64,000 nt of DNA from Candidatus Brockarchaeota archaeon (GTDB lineage: Archaea; Thermoproteota; EX4484-205; JAAOZP01), in assembly GCA_017601225.1 (NCBI GenBank), contig JAFNIX010000006.1:48001-112000 (forward strand). Direction: 5' to 3'. The position numbers and the translations under genes are program-made. The notes under the pieces were generated by a model. It ran no database searches, had not been told where the DNA came from, and saw only the letters and a list, made by a program, of their open reading frames with translations. Below, one piece after another: positions 7,813 to 14,803 of this stretch (positions within the stretch are counted from its first letter, which is position 1; each line of letters starts with the position of its first letter).

Positions 7813-8884
7813 CTATCACCATCACCGCGTCTCCCTCAGAAGACTTTTCAACTATTCTCTTTAAAAGAAGCTGATGGGCCTCTTCAACACCGTTAAGAAC
7901 ATCCTTAGTCATGGGCGTTATAGCCTCCTTTAAAGACATTTTTATAATCATCCCGTAGAGAGGAATAGTCTTCTTGGTCGCAACCTCCTCTATCTTGTAT
8001 TTTTCAGTGCCTATTCCGCCGATGATTGCCCCAACACCTTCAGCGATGCTCCCTGTTTTCTCACCCTCCAGCTTAAGCCCCGCGTCGACCATAAATATCA
8101 TTTTGAAGCTCTCTTTTTCACTAAGCTTCATGAGAGCATCCCCAGGGGTGCCTACAGCCCCTCCCGGGCCCTTCGCCTTCATGAAGTATACTCTTCTCCC
8201 CTGAATGTTCTTAACGGTGTAAACGTTATCCCTCTCGATGTCGAATAACTCGCCGCCTCTCATGAGTCGGGCTGCGACAAGCGCTCCCGCGCCGTCGCCA
8301 ATAGGCTGGCCGCTTGAAAACGCTTGCAGCGCTCCCAAGTATGCTTCCGCCTCCATCATAACCTGCGGGAGAATAGCCTGCAACTGTATTATCAGAATGT
8401 AGCTTGAAGTCTTCTTACTCAGAATATAGTAGTGTCTCACAACCTTATAATAATAGTTTAAAGCATAGGACGCTTCGAAGAGATTCATTATGTTTAAAAC
8501 TTGGCTTTCATCAAGATTCGGGATTATCTGTTTTATCTCACCCCTAACCCTGTCCTCAGCGGTCTTAACTATATGGTCGAGCTTCCAAACCACGCCGGCT
8601 GGATCCATGTCAACCGGGGGAATCGTTACGAATTCGAGATAATTATCTAAGAATCTGTTTATATCCTCCCTACCGTATTTCTTCAACTTCTCCTTTGTGA
8701 ATTTAACAGACTCATCTCTCATTAAGCGTAGTCTTTCAAGAGCATACTCGATGTCCCGCAGCCGAATCATCGTCTGTATTTTCTCGCCCCAGAATACCAG
8801 CACTAGAAACATCGCCATGTAAAGTATGTTGATTAGGTAGCCAATGTCCGTATTGTCCTGTCCTAGGAATAATAGCGGTTGCAT
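7781..8884 (-). CDS. DUF1512 family membrane-anchored protein
   Basis: A 367-residue archaeal conserved protein that I recognise as DUF1512. One N-terminal membrane segment (GYLINILYMAMFLVLVFWG, about 15-33) is followed by a helical region (IRLRDIEYALERLRLMRDESV) and a large soluble domain. That domain has glycine-rich motifs (SGQPIGDGAGALVAARLM, AEGVGAIIGGIG) suggestive of phosphate or nucleotide binding. The family is widespread in archaea but its role is not established. It is the first gene of a two-gene unit with the zinc-ribbon membrane protein. Its start lies 86 nt from the 5S rRNA gene, with an AT-rich promoter-like stretch between (AATATTTAAGCC near 8920). Confidence 0.8.
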   Translation of the reverse strand: MQPLLFLGQDNTDIGYLINILYMAMFLVLVFWGEKIQTMIRLRDIEYALERLRLMRDESVKFTKEKLKKYGREDINRFLDNYLEFVTIPPVDMDPAGVVWKLDHIVKTAEDRVRGEIKQIIPNLDESQVLNIMNLFEASYALNYYYKVVRHYYILSKKTSSYILIIQLQAILPQVMMEAEAYLGALQAFSSGQPIGDGAGALVAARLMRGGELFDIERDNVYTVKNIQGRRVYFMKAKGPGGAVGTPGDALMKLSEKESFKMIFMVDAGLKLEGEKTGSIAEGVGAIIGGIGTEKYKIEEVATKKTIPLYGMIIKMSLKEAITPMTKDVLNGVEEAHQLLLKRIVEKSSEGDAVMVIGVGNTMGIAQ

Positions 8885-8969
8885 CTATCTTTACGCCGTT
8901 GGTTTTTCCAGCCGGAGAATATTTAAGCCTTTAATGAAAATTTTACGCTCAATTAACATCCCGAAGGAA

Positions 8970-9108
8970 GGTTACCGGCTTTCAAACCTCGCGTGGCCGA
9001 AGACCACACTAATGTTTGAAACGGAGCTGTGTTTAACTTCCGTGTTCGGAACGGCTCCGCGGGGCTCCCCCTGTACGGGTGTTTCCACAGCTCCTATGGC
9101 CGGTAACC
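8970..9108 (-). rRNA. 5S ribosomal RNA with an extra hairpin, unlinked from 16S/23S
   Basis: The minus strand reads GGTTACCGGC at the 5' end and GCCGGTAACC at the 3' end, a perfect 10-bp helix I. Helix II is GGAGCTGTG with CACAGCTCC. The universal loop C/helix III sequence CCGTTCCGAACACGGAAG is present. Helix IV/V is made by TTTCAAAC with GTTTGAAA. The total of 139 nt exceeds the usual 120-126 nt. The excess lies between ACACCCG and CGTTCCGAAC, where GGGG-GAG-CCCC can form an additional stem. The gene stands alone, about 5.8 kb from 23S and on the opposite strand. Confidence 0.93.
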
Positions 9109-9149
9109 GGAAGGAAGGACTAAAACCCCACTATTAAAATTTTTCTCAC

Positions 9150-11060
9150 CTAGGAAACAGTTCTTAAATATGATCCGCAGGAGCATTTTTCTTCAGAAGC
9201 AGGATAGATCCTCCCGCAGCTCGCACACATTGTCTTCGGAGAATAGAGCAGGAAGCTAGTCCTAGCGGTTTTCCTAGGGCTTGCAAGCTCCTCTAAACCC
9301 TGCAGTTGAATAATGTTAGACTCAGGCGTAAGGCTCTTAAGCCTGGACTCGAACCTTAACCATTCTTCGAAAGCCATGTTTCTCGGAAACACGTTCACAC
9401 GGGTTCCTCCAAACCTCTGCACGGCTTCCTCATGGTTTACAAGGCTGACAAGCACCCTGTTCTCCTTCTTGGAAGACTTGTGGACAACCTCATTCACCTT
9501 TCTAACGATCTTCTCTGCCTCCGGGAAAATGGTTGAAGCATCCTGAGAGTTTACAAGTCTGTAAGCAGCATCGTAAAGCCCTGTCAACTCTATTATTGAA
9601 CAGCCTTTCTCAACGAGGAAGTATGTTTCACCGTTAATTCTGCAGGACAGGGGGAGGAGCTTCCTGTCTTCTATAATGCTTCTCAAGCTCTCCCTCTTAA
9701 GCTCAAAGGTCTCAACAATACTGCTCACAACCTCACCTAGGCTTTTCCAGAAGGAGTCCTCGCTCAGAGAAGCATTCTCGAGAATACGGGGCAGGTTGAG
9801 GCTTACTGAGCTCAAGACACCAGTTCTAACATAGTTTTCAGCATCATCGTTTAAAACAGCAAGATGGTGAGTTGGACACGAGTTTTGAGAACCAGCCAAT
9901 ATGAGGGCGCCCCCAGCGTTTAAAAACTTCGTTAAACTATTAATGAAATCCTCTTCGAAGACTTTCCTATCATAGCCGACGAGTGAAAGAGAAAAATTGG
10001 ATAAAACCGTTTTCTCAGCTATTTCGACAAGCTTCCTTAAAAGCTCGAAAACAACGGATTCCAGCTTCGCGCTTAAAATAATATTCCACTTCCTCTGGCT
10101 TATCGCAATGCTTTTCAAAAACTCCTCCACAAGATCAGGATCCTCACCGTCCAAGAGAAGGCTGTTAGCATGCATAGAAGCGCTGCTGAACGCTTCAACA
10201 ATCCTCCACGCGACCTGCTTAAGCGGAGACTGGCCACCGGAAAAAGAAATATAGGAATGGGTTTTAACAAGGCTCAGGCTTCCCAGCGAGTTTACAGGCT
10301 CTTCAGGCTTAAACATGAAGCTGGCTAAATGATTAATGTTAACTATTCCACTGAGATGCGCGTCACCCACCTGCCTCGGAAGCTTGACGAGAAAAGCATA
10401 TTGTCTCAAAACCTCTTCACCAGCCTCGTTCACAACATCGTCAAGACCACGTTTAACGGATATCAGCTCAGACACGTCGTGAACAGGCAGCCCCAGCCTC
10501 GTCAACCTATGCCTATAGTTCTCCATCTTCTTCTCAAGGAGGACGGCGTTAACATACTCTCTGATCAACGGCGCCGTTAAATACTTCACCCCGAGAGAAT
10601 ACAGTTTCTCCTCTATCTCCAAGGCTATTGTTTCAGCAGTATCCTGATCCATCCCGGCCTCTCTTACTAGACACTCTTCAATCCTCTTCCTATCGAAAAG
10701 CTCAATAGAGGAGTCTGTTCTCCTAACGAGCAGAACATTCTCCTTCCTCCTCAGCGACTCGAAAAGATTCATAGCGTGGTTTAGAACATCCTTCCCCAGG
10801 GGGGTTATCACATATATCTTGCTCTCAGGCTTATACTCGACGAGACCGTTCTCCATAAGCTTGCTTAAATGGTAGGCGAACTTCCCAGCGTCGCTGAACC
10901 TGTCAAGCCTAACGGTCTTCATCAGCTCACTGTATCTAAGCGGGTTCCTCTCCAGTATTTTCAGTATTTCAACCCGCACCGGAAACCCTAATGCTTTAAA
11001 GATGTCGCTCAACGTTTTGAAACCCTTGTTCTCCTCCTCCATCTTAATGATACTCTGCAC
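9150..11060 (-). CDS. wHTH / ATP-cone / NrdD-like protein lacking the glycyl radical motif
   Basis: A 636-residue protein built from recognisable parts. An ArsR-type winged helix occupies about residues 15-90 (FKALGFPVRVEILKILERN, YSELMKTVRL, KLMENGLVEY). An ATP-cone follows at about 95-185 (LVRRTDSSIELFDRKRIEECL). The rest resembles an anaerobic class III ribonucleotide reductase, including a block like the NrdD motif VTLNLPRIAYEA (VSLNLPRILENA). It ends in a C-terminal zinc site, CASCG...CSCGS. True NrdD ends with a glycyl-radical RVCGY-type motif just after this zinc site; here the chain ends LRTVS. It is probably not a reductase but a nucleotide-sensing transcription regulator. Regulation of dNTP synthesis is an inference. 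Confidence 0.75.
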   Translation of the reverse strand: MQSIIKMEEENKGFKTLSDIFKALGFPVRVEILKILERNPLRYSELMKTVRLDRFSDAGKFAYHLSKLMENGLVEYKPESKIYVITPLGKDVLNHAMNLFESLRRKENVLLVRRTDSSIELFDRKRIEECLVREAGMDQDTAETIALEIEEKLYSLGVKYLTAPLIREYVNAVLLEKKMENYRHRLTRLGLPVHDVSELISVKRGLDDVVNEAGEEVLRQYAFLVKLPRQVGDAHLSGIVNINHLASFMFKPEEPVNSLGSLSLVKTHSYISFSGGQSPLKQVAWRIVEAFSSASMHANSLLLDGEDPDLVEEFLKSIAISQRKWNIILSAKLESVVFELLRKLVEIAEKTVLSNFSLSLVGYDRKVFEEDFINSLTKFLNAGGALILAGSQNSCPTHHLAVLNDDAENYVRTGVLSSVSLNLPRILENASLSEDSFWKSLGEVVSSIVETFELKRESLRSIIEDRKLLPLSCRINGETYFLVEKGCSIIELTGLYDAAYRLVNSQDASTIFPEAEKIVRKVNEVVHKSSKKENRVLVSLVNHEEAVQRFGGTRVNVFPRNMAFEEWLRFESRLKSLTPESNIIQLQGLEELASPRKTARTSFLLYSPKTMCASCGRIYPASEEKCSCGSYLRTVS

Positions 11061-11237
11061 AACGAGGTAAAACTATTTTAACTTAATGCTGCGCACTAAT
11101 CCTCCTATTTCCATGCTAAGAGGGCTGTTCACCCCTAGAATAGTTTTGATCTAACAATTAGAGCCTTAACAGTTTAACACTGTTCCAATAGGTCTCCTCG
11201 GGGATTCTGAGAACCAAGCCGTCTTTTCACGAAACAC

Positions 11238-11340
11238 TTTTAAAGACGCTGGGCTTAGGCAAGCTGTAAGGGGGCGTGGGCTAAAGGGTGAAAACCGGCT
11301 AGCTTGGTAGGCTTCAGAGCTTTGCTAAGCGCGCGCCTCT
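11238..11340 (+). other. Promoter-like TATA box plus a tRNA-Pro D-arm fragment
   Basis: Upstream of the first tRNA-Pro gene, a TTTTAAA box at 11238-11244 is followed at 11296-11313 by CGGCTAGCTTGGTAGGCT. This matches the D arm of the nearby tRNA-Pro genes apart from two missing bases. The rest of the tRNA cannot be found. GGCGTG at about 11274 can pair with CGCGCC at about 11331. I read it as a degenerate tRNA-Pro remnant or a small RNA; neither is proven. Confidence 0.35.
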
Positions 11341-11348
11341 GGTAGTTT

Positions 11349-11494
11349 AACAAAACCTTTTTAAATTACGGGGAATGAAAAACTGCGGGGGCATCGGCTA
11401 GCTTGGTCTAGGCTCCGTGGCTTGGGCCCACGAGAAAAGTTGCGTGAGAGAGCCCCAGACGAGGGAAACCTGGGTTCAAATCCCAGTGCCCCCA
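11349..11494 (+). repeat. Inverted repeat arm 1: promoter plus tRNA-Pro(UGG)
   Basis: These 146 nt match positions 14049-13904 on the opposite strand almost perfectly. The differences are the anticodon wobble base and five consecutive bases in a hairpin loop of the intron. The repeat covers the upstream AACAAAACCTTTTTAAATTAC promoter as well as the whole tRNA gene. The sequences outside the arms differ. The arms bracket a 2.4-kb AT-rich accessory block. Confidence 0.9.
11387..11494 (+). tRNA. tRNA-Pro (UGG) with an insertion in the variable region
   Basis: Acceptor stem GGGGGCA/TGCCCCC plus A73. The D arm is GGCT-AGCTTGGTCTA-GGCT, with the conserved A14, G18G19 and A21. Anticodon stem CGTGG/CCACG closes loop CTTGGGC, so the anticodon is TGG. 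The T arm is CTGGG-TTCAAAT-CCCAG. Between the anticodon stem and the T stem are 37 nt instead of about 5, so an intron of about 32 nt (or two smaller ones) sits at a non-canonical position there. It contains a CCC/GGG hairpin. A TATA-like TTTTTAAAT lies 25-30 nt upstream. Confidence 0.9.
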
Positions 11495-11582
11495 TCTAAA
11501 ATAAAGTTTATCGTTAAAATGTGAGGTATTCACTTTCCCTTCCTATCTTAGATTTTAGAATAAGTTAGGATGTGTGCCATCT

Positions 11583-11873
11583 TCATCTTGGCTTCCATGG
11601 TTCTATTCCCCTATCTATCAAAAACTCATTCATCATCTTATCGTCACCATACATCTTCCCTGCTTCGACCATGGCATCGACCCTTTTCATGACTTCTTCG
11701 ATTATCCACTCCTCGCTCATCCCCTTCGAATCGAAAATGCTTGCGAAGCCGGGTTTCTCATCCTCAAGAAACTCGACACTCAACCCGTATTTGCTACTTA
11801 ACCTACGTGCTATCTCGTTGGCCCAGATATGCTGCCTCGCGGTATACTTGAGGGCGCTATCATTGATTGGCAA
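11583..11873 (-). pseudogene. Truncated copy of the orphan family seen at 62191-62880
   Basis: The 96 residues align with the C-terminal part of the 229-residue protein at 62191-62880. Shared stretches include the pattern IWA.EI.RR.SSKYGL, then RVDAM.EA, and the ending EFLI.RGIEPWK.R (about half of the positions identical). The N-terminal 130 residues of that family are missing here. The sequence upstream is AT-rich without a matching continuation, so I read it as a 5'-truncated gene, though a short independent gene is possible. It lies just inside the block bounded by the two tRNA-Pro genes. Confidence 0.65.
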
Positions 11874-11911
11874 GAAGCAAAGTTTGCTTGATTTGCTTTT
11901 GAGTTTCTTCT

Positions 11912-12208
11912 TTAATCCCTTTTCATGAGGTAAACTCTTTTGTCACCAAGCCATTCGAAAACTTTTAGAATACCATTATCAATTGGGTTGTGTTGAAGCG
12001 TGTTATCTATGCCCCTTTCTTTAATTAAGCCGTCTGCGCAAGAATATAAGCTGAAATCATAACCTGGTCCAAATAATATGGTTGAGTTTGGGAATTGTAC
12101 TTTCATTTTTTCAGCTATATAAGGCGGTAAACAGACGCTCCATTCTCCGCTACTTGCACCTAATGGAGTCGGATCAATAAGTATATTATCAGCAGGAAAT
12201 CCTGCCAT
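11912..12208 (-). CDS. Hypothetical protein, in frame with and directly after the secreted 511-residue protein
   Basis: A 98-residue reading frame of unknown function (MAGFPADNILIDPTPLG...). It is separated from the upstream frame only by a TAA codon and one further codon, and it is in the same reading frame. It is therefore either the C-terminal part of a single gene interrupted by a nonsense mutation or a short downstream cistron. No convincing ribosome-binding site precedes its ATG apart from AGG. No membrane segment or known motif is seen. AT-rich composition matches the neighbouring frame, not the core genes. Confidence 0.5.
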   Translation of the reverse strand: MAGFPADNILIDPTPLGASSGEWSVCLPPYIAEKMKVQFPNSTILFGPGYDFSLYSCADGLIKERGIDNTLQHNPIDNGILKVFEWLGDKRVYLMKRD

Positions 12209-12211
12209 CCT

Positions 12212-13747
12212 TTAAACAGCAGGCATAATATAAGCTATTCCTTCTGCTTCATGAGCACCGCCTTTTGGATTCCATCTTTCATACCCAATTATAAACTTAA
12301 CCAAATCCCAATACTTCCAGTTTCTTGTTAAGAATTGATCTAAGCCGTTTTGGTTTTCAATCCAATCATAAGTGATCGTCTCCGGCCCATGTTGTACTTT
12401 AGAATCGTCCCAACCTCCAACAAATTGGCTTACTGTATTGGATAAGCCATGATGCCATCTGTCATCAAGCCAATCATAGTAGAAAAACCTAGGACTTCTT
12501 TCTCCTAAAAATTTTGTTTGAATTTTACCATTCGGATACAATCTTGCTATAGTCTCATATTCTTCCATCGCTTCCCTCAAGCTTGTTTCAGCAGCTTTTA
12601 TCCCGAAAACCCCTTTCCCTTCTTTCATGCTGTATGTTGTTTCAGGCAAGAAGAACAATTTGAACAAAGCAACTCTAAGCTCGTTTTTATCAGGATATAA
12701 AGCTTTGAGCTGGGTTGAATTGTACCATGGGAAATCTCTATTGTAAAGCTTTTCTCCTCCTCCAAGCTGAGGAGCGAACTTTGAGTACAAATCCCATTGG
12801 AGCATCATAGCTTTTAAAACCTCTTCATCAGTTATTTTTATTTCTCTATTGTTCATTTCTTTCTCCCTAGCTGCTATGCTGTAGTAAGGGCTATCATTAA
12901 AGAAGCACCATGCGTTCGCTATAACTTTCCCGTTCAATCCTAAAAACATCTCGGGATGCTTCTCTATTTCGAAGCCAGATTCTTTTATTCTTTTCAAAAT
13001 TTCAACAGTAAGCCAAGTCTCCCTTGCAGGCTCAGGAATCAAGTAAGCATGATTATTATCAACGCTTTTAAAGACTATCGGCTCAAAGTCTACAATATCC
13101 TTGCTTTTCTGAGTGGCATTAATTAAAAGCCAAATGCTTTCTTTGCTATGCTCAGGCAATTTCAACTGCTTATAAGCTATTGTTAAGTTGTTAAGAGCTT
13201 GAACTGTTTGCAAGCAAAGATTCTTATCTATTAGATTCAATTCTTCATATTTCTTCAAAGCTTCTAGGAATAAATTGTTTTTATCAAGAGCTTTACCATC
13301 TCTCGAGAACTGATCGTGAACAGCTTTAACCAAACTTGAATTTTTGGAATAAGCAGGCAATACATCGCGATAATTATCCTTAAATTGAGGGAAATCTTTA
13401 AGGAAATTAGCACCATCATAGCTATTTGAATTAACAAAGCTTAAGAAATACAAAGCCTTGTTCAAGTCCTTGAAGCTAGAGAAAGCCAATTCAGCTAAAT
13501 CTCTATCCTCAACCCAAGACTTAGCGAAGCTAACCCAAGTATAGTTCCCATTCTGCTCAGGATATTTTTTAATGAAACTATCAGCCTGCTCGTTGCTTAA
13601 ACCAGCCTCCCTGTAAGGCATCCTAGCCTGCTCAGGCATATAGACGAGGAAATAGTATGGAGCGGCAATAATCAAGATTACCGAAGCAACCAGAATAACG
13701 AGCTTAACCCTCACCCCAGACACAGCGGACACCACTAGAAAAAGCAC
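12212..13747 (-). CDS. Predicted membrane-anchored extracellular protein, function unknown
   Basis: A 511-residue protein with one N-terminal membrane segment (VKLVILVASVILIIAAPYYFLVYM, about residues 14-37) and a long extracytoplasmic part. That part is rich in aromatic and asparagine residues (several N-x-S/T sequons such as NYT, NNLT, NAT). No family is recognised. The C-terminal half has conserved-looking WLDDRWHHGLSNTVSQF and WDLVKFIIGYERW. It is AT-rich compared with neighbours and lies inside the tRNA-Pro inverted repeat, suggesting acquisition by transfer. An in-frame TAA follows PAV, and the frame reopens immediately as the 98-residue frame at 11912-12208, so the gene may be broken. 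Confidence 0.6.
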   Translation of the reverse strand: MLFLVVSAVSGVRVKLVILVASVILIIAAPYYFLVYMPEQARMPYREAGLSNEQADSFIKKYPEQNGNYTWVSFAKSWVEDRDLAELAFSSFKDLNKALYFLSFVNSNSYDGANFLKDFPQFKDNYRDVLPAYSKNSSLVKAVHDQFSRDGKALDKNNLFLEALKKYEELNLIDKNLCLQTVQALNNLTIAYKQLKLPEHSKESIWLLINATQKSKDIVDFEPIVFKSVDNNHAYLIPEPARETWLTVEILKRIKESGFEIEKHPEMFLGLNGKVIANAWCFFNDSPYYSIAAREKEMNNREIKITDEEVLKAMMLQWDLYSKFAPQLGGGEKLYNRDFPWYNSTQLKALYPDKNELRVALFKLFFLPETTYSMKEGKGVFGIKAAETSLREAMEEYETIARLYPNGKIQTKFLGERSPRFFYYDWLDDRWHHGLSNTVSQFVGGWDDSKVQHGPETITYDWIENQNGLDQFLTRNWKYWDLVKFIIGYERWNPKGGAHEAEGIAYIMPAV

Positions 13748-13903
13748 TAGTAGAAAAACTTAAGCCTTACGATAAGTAAAAACAAAGAAAATAGTGCGCT
13801 GAAAATATCAGGATAGCGCAGTAAATAAGAGAATAGCGTGCGCTAATCTTCAGTTATAGTTCCTACCATATTTAACTAGAAAAATAAATTAATAGAATGC
13901 GTA

Positions 13904-14011
13904 TGGGGGCACTGGGATTTGAACCCAGGTTTCCCCGTATTGGGGCTCTCTCACGCAACTTTTCTCGTGGGCCCGAGCCACGGAGCCTAGACCAAGCTAG
14001 CCGATGCCCCC
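13904..14011 (-). tRNA. tRNA-Pro (CGG) with an insertion in the variable region
   Basis: The second tRNA-Pro, opposite in orientation to the one at 11387. All stems are identical; the anticodon loop is CTCGGGC, giving anticodon CGG. The same 37-nt stretch separates the anticodon stem from the T stem. Its hairpin here is CCCC-AATAC-GGGG, while the other copy has a different loop and one fewer pair. The 108-nt length equals that of the other copy. The TTTTTAAAT promoter is also duplicated upstream. Confidence 0.9.
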
Positions 14012-14049
14012 GCAGTTTTTCATTCCCCGTAATTTAAAAAGGTTTTGTT
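13904..14049 (-). repeat. Inverted repeat arm 2: promoter plus tRNA-Pro(CGG)
   Basis: Mirror of the arm at 11349-11494, covering the tRNA and 38 nt of upstream promoter. Identity drops abruptly at both ends. Duplication and inversion of an ancestral tRNA-Pro gene is the simplest explanation, with later change of the wobble base. Confidence 0.9.
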
Positions 14050-14114
14050 TAGGATAATATGAGATTTAATCGAAGCGTCTAAAACACTTTAAGGAATTAA
14101 TTTGCTAATTAAGA

Positions 14115-14223
14115 TGCCGGAGGCGGGTCTCGATCCCGCGACCTCCAGATTATGAGTTTCATCAACCCTTTAGGGTTCTGGCGCTTTAGCCTTCCAAGGT
14201 CTAGCCATCTGAGCTACTCCGGC
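14115..14223 (-). tRNA. Elongator tRNA-Met or tRNA-Ile2 (CAU) with two introns
   Basis: The 109-nt gene gives a perfect 74-nt cloverleaf after removing two segments. Acceptor GCCGGAG/CTCCGGC, D arm GCTC...GAGC, anticodon stem CCAGA/TCTGG with loop CTCATAA, T arm GCGGG/CCCGC. One insertion of 15 nt lies in the D arm (about 14185-14199). The other, of 20 nt, lies between the anticodon stem and the loop (about 14157-14176) and contains ACCCT/AGGGT arms. Both positions are non-canonical (not 37/38). CAU could also be a lysidine/agmatidine-type tRNA-Ile; I cannot separate these. It is not the initiator, which is at 21363. Confidence 0.9.
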
Positions 14224-14424
14224 ACCCCTTTTCTTCAAGGGAGAACCGGGTTTTAAATTTTTATCCGAGTATCTGTATGAACACCAGTTTAAGCGTAAGC
14301 TAGCTGGTGTTAACACCGTTTTTAATCTGTGCTAGTGCGCCCCATACTCTTTAAACAAATAGGAAATCCATACCTCTTTTTTCCATGAGGGTGAGAATCT
14401 ACATGTTTCAGCTTCCACTCGTGC
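14224..14424. other. Intergenic region without a recognised gene
   Basis: About 200 nt between the tRNA-Met start and the end of the 14425 gene. It contains the tRNA-Met upstream region with a TTTTAAATTTTTAT promoter-like box near 14252-14265. No ORF or RNA is supported. Confidence 0.5.
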
Positions 14425-14796
14425 TTAGGCTTGCTCCAGACTAGGGAACCCGAGCGCCTTTAAAACAAGCCTCAAGCCTTCTTCAGTAACCTTCTGCCCG
14501 GATACGACACGGCTTCTTTCAGGGTAAATGATGAACCCCTTGTATATTCCCCCCATGTTTATGATGTAGAAAACCTGTATTACGAATATCAGCATGTTAA
14601 GCTGTCTGCTCGTAAGCCTTTCGAGAAGCAGCCTCTCTGTTTTCAAGGATATTGAGCATCTTTTCCTAATGCTCTCGACAATGCTCTCCCTATCCTCATC
14701 CATAACCGCCACCACGTCCGACACCGTCAAGCCCTGCTCCTTAAGATAATCGTCGACAGCCTTCTTGAGCGGAATATAATGGCTTGGCAGACTCAT
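14425..14796 (-). CDS. Conserved hypothetical protein downstream of asnS
   Basis: A 123-residue protein, mostly helical, not recognised. The N-terminal part (VDDYLKEQGLTVSDVVAVMDEDRESIVESIRKRC) resembles a helix-turn-helix or XRE-like arrangement, but the evidence is weak. A hydrophobic stretch LNMLIFVIQVFYIINMGGIY in the middle could be buried rather than a membrane segment. It starts 7 nt after the asnS stop codon on the same strand, so it is likely co-transcribed with it. Confidence 0.6.
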   Translation of the reverse strand: MSLPSHYIPLKKAVDDYLKEQGLTVSDVVAVMDEDRESIVESIRKRCSISLKTERLLLERLTSRQLNMLIFVIQVFYIINMGGIYKGFIIYPERSRVVSGQKVTEEGLRLVLKALGFPSLEQA

Positions 14797-14803
14797 TTCC
14801 GCC

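Noticed and set aside
11387..11494. Reading the tRNA at 11387 (and 13904) as a long-variable-arm tRNA-Ser or tRNA-Leu
   Set aside because: A GGCTC/GAGCC pairing and a CCCC/GGGG hairpin mimic type II tRNA, but position 33 would not be U and no Leu/Ser anticodon fits. The proline reading has perfect stems and the two copies differ at the wobble base.
12209..12214. Stop-codon recoding at the TAA between the two frames
   Set aside because: Known recoding in archaea uses UGA (Sec) or UAG (Pyl); a UAA readthrough is not supported.
11500..13900. Insertion sequence between the tRNA-Pro genes
   Set aside because: No transposase or terminal repeat other than the tRNA genes themselves is visible.
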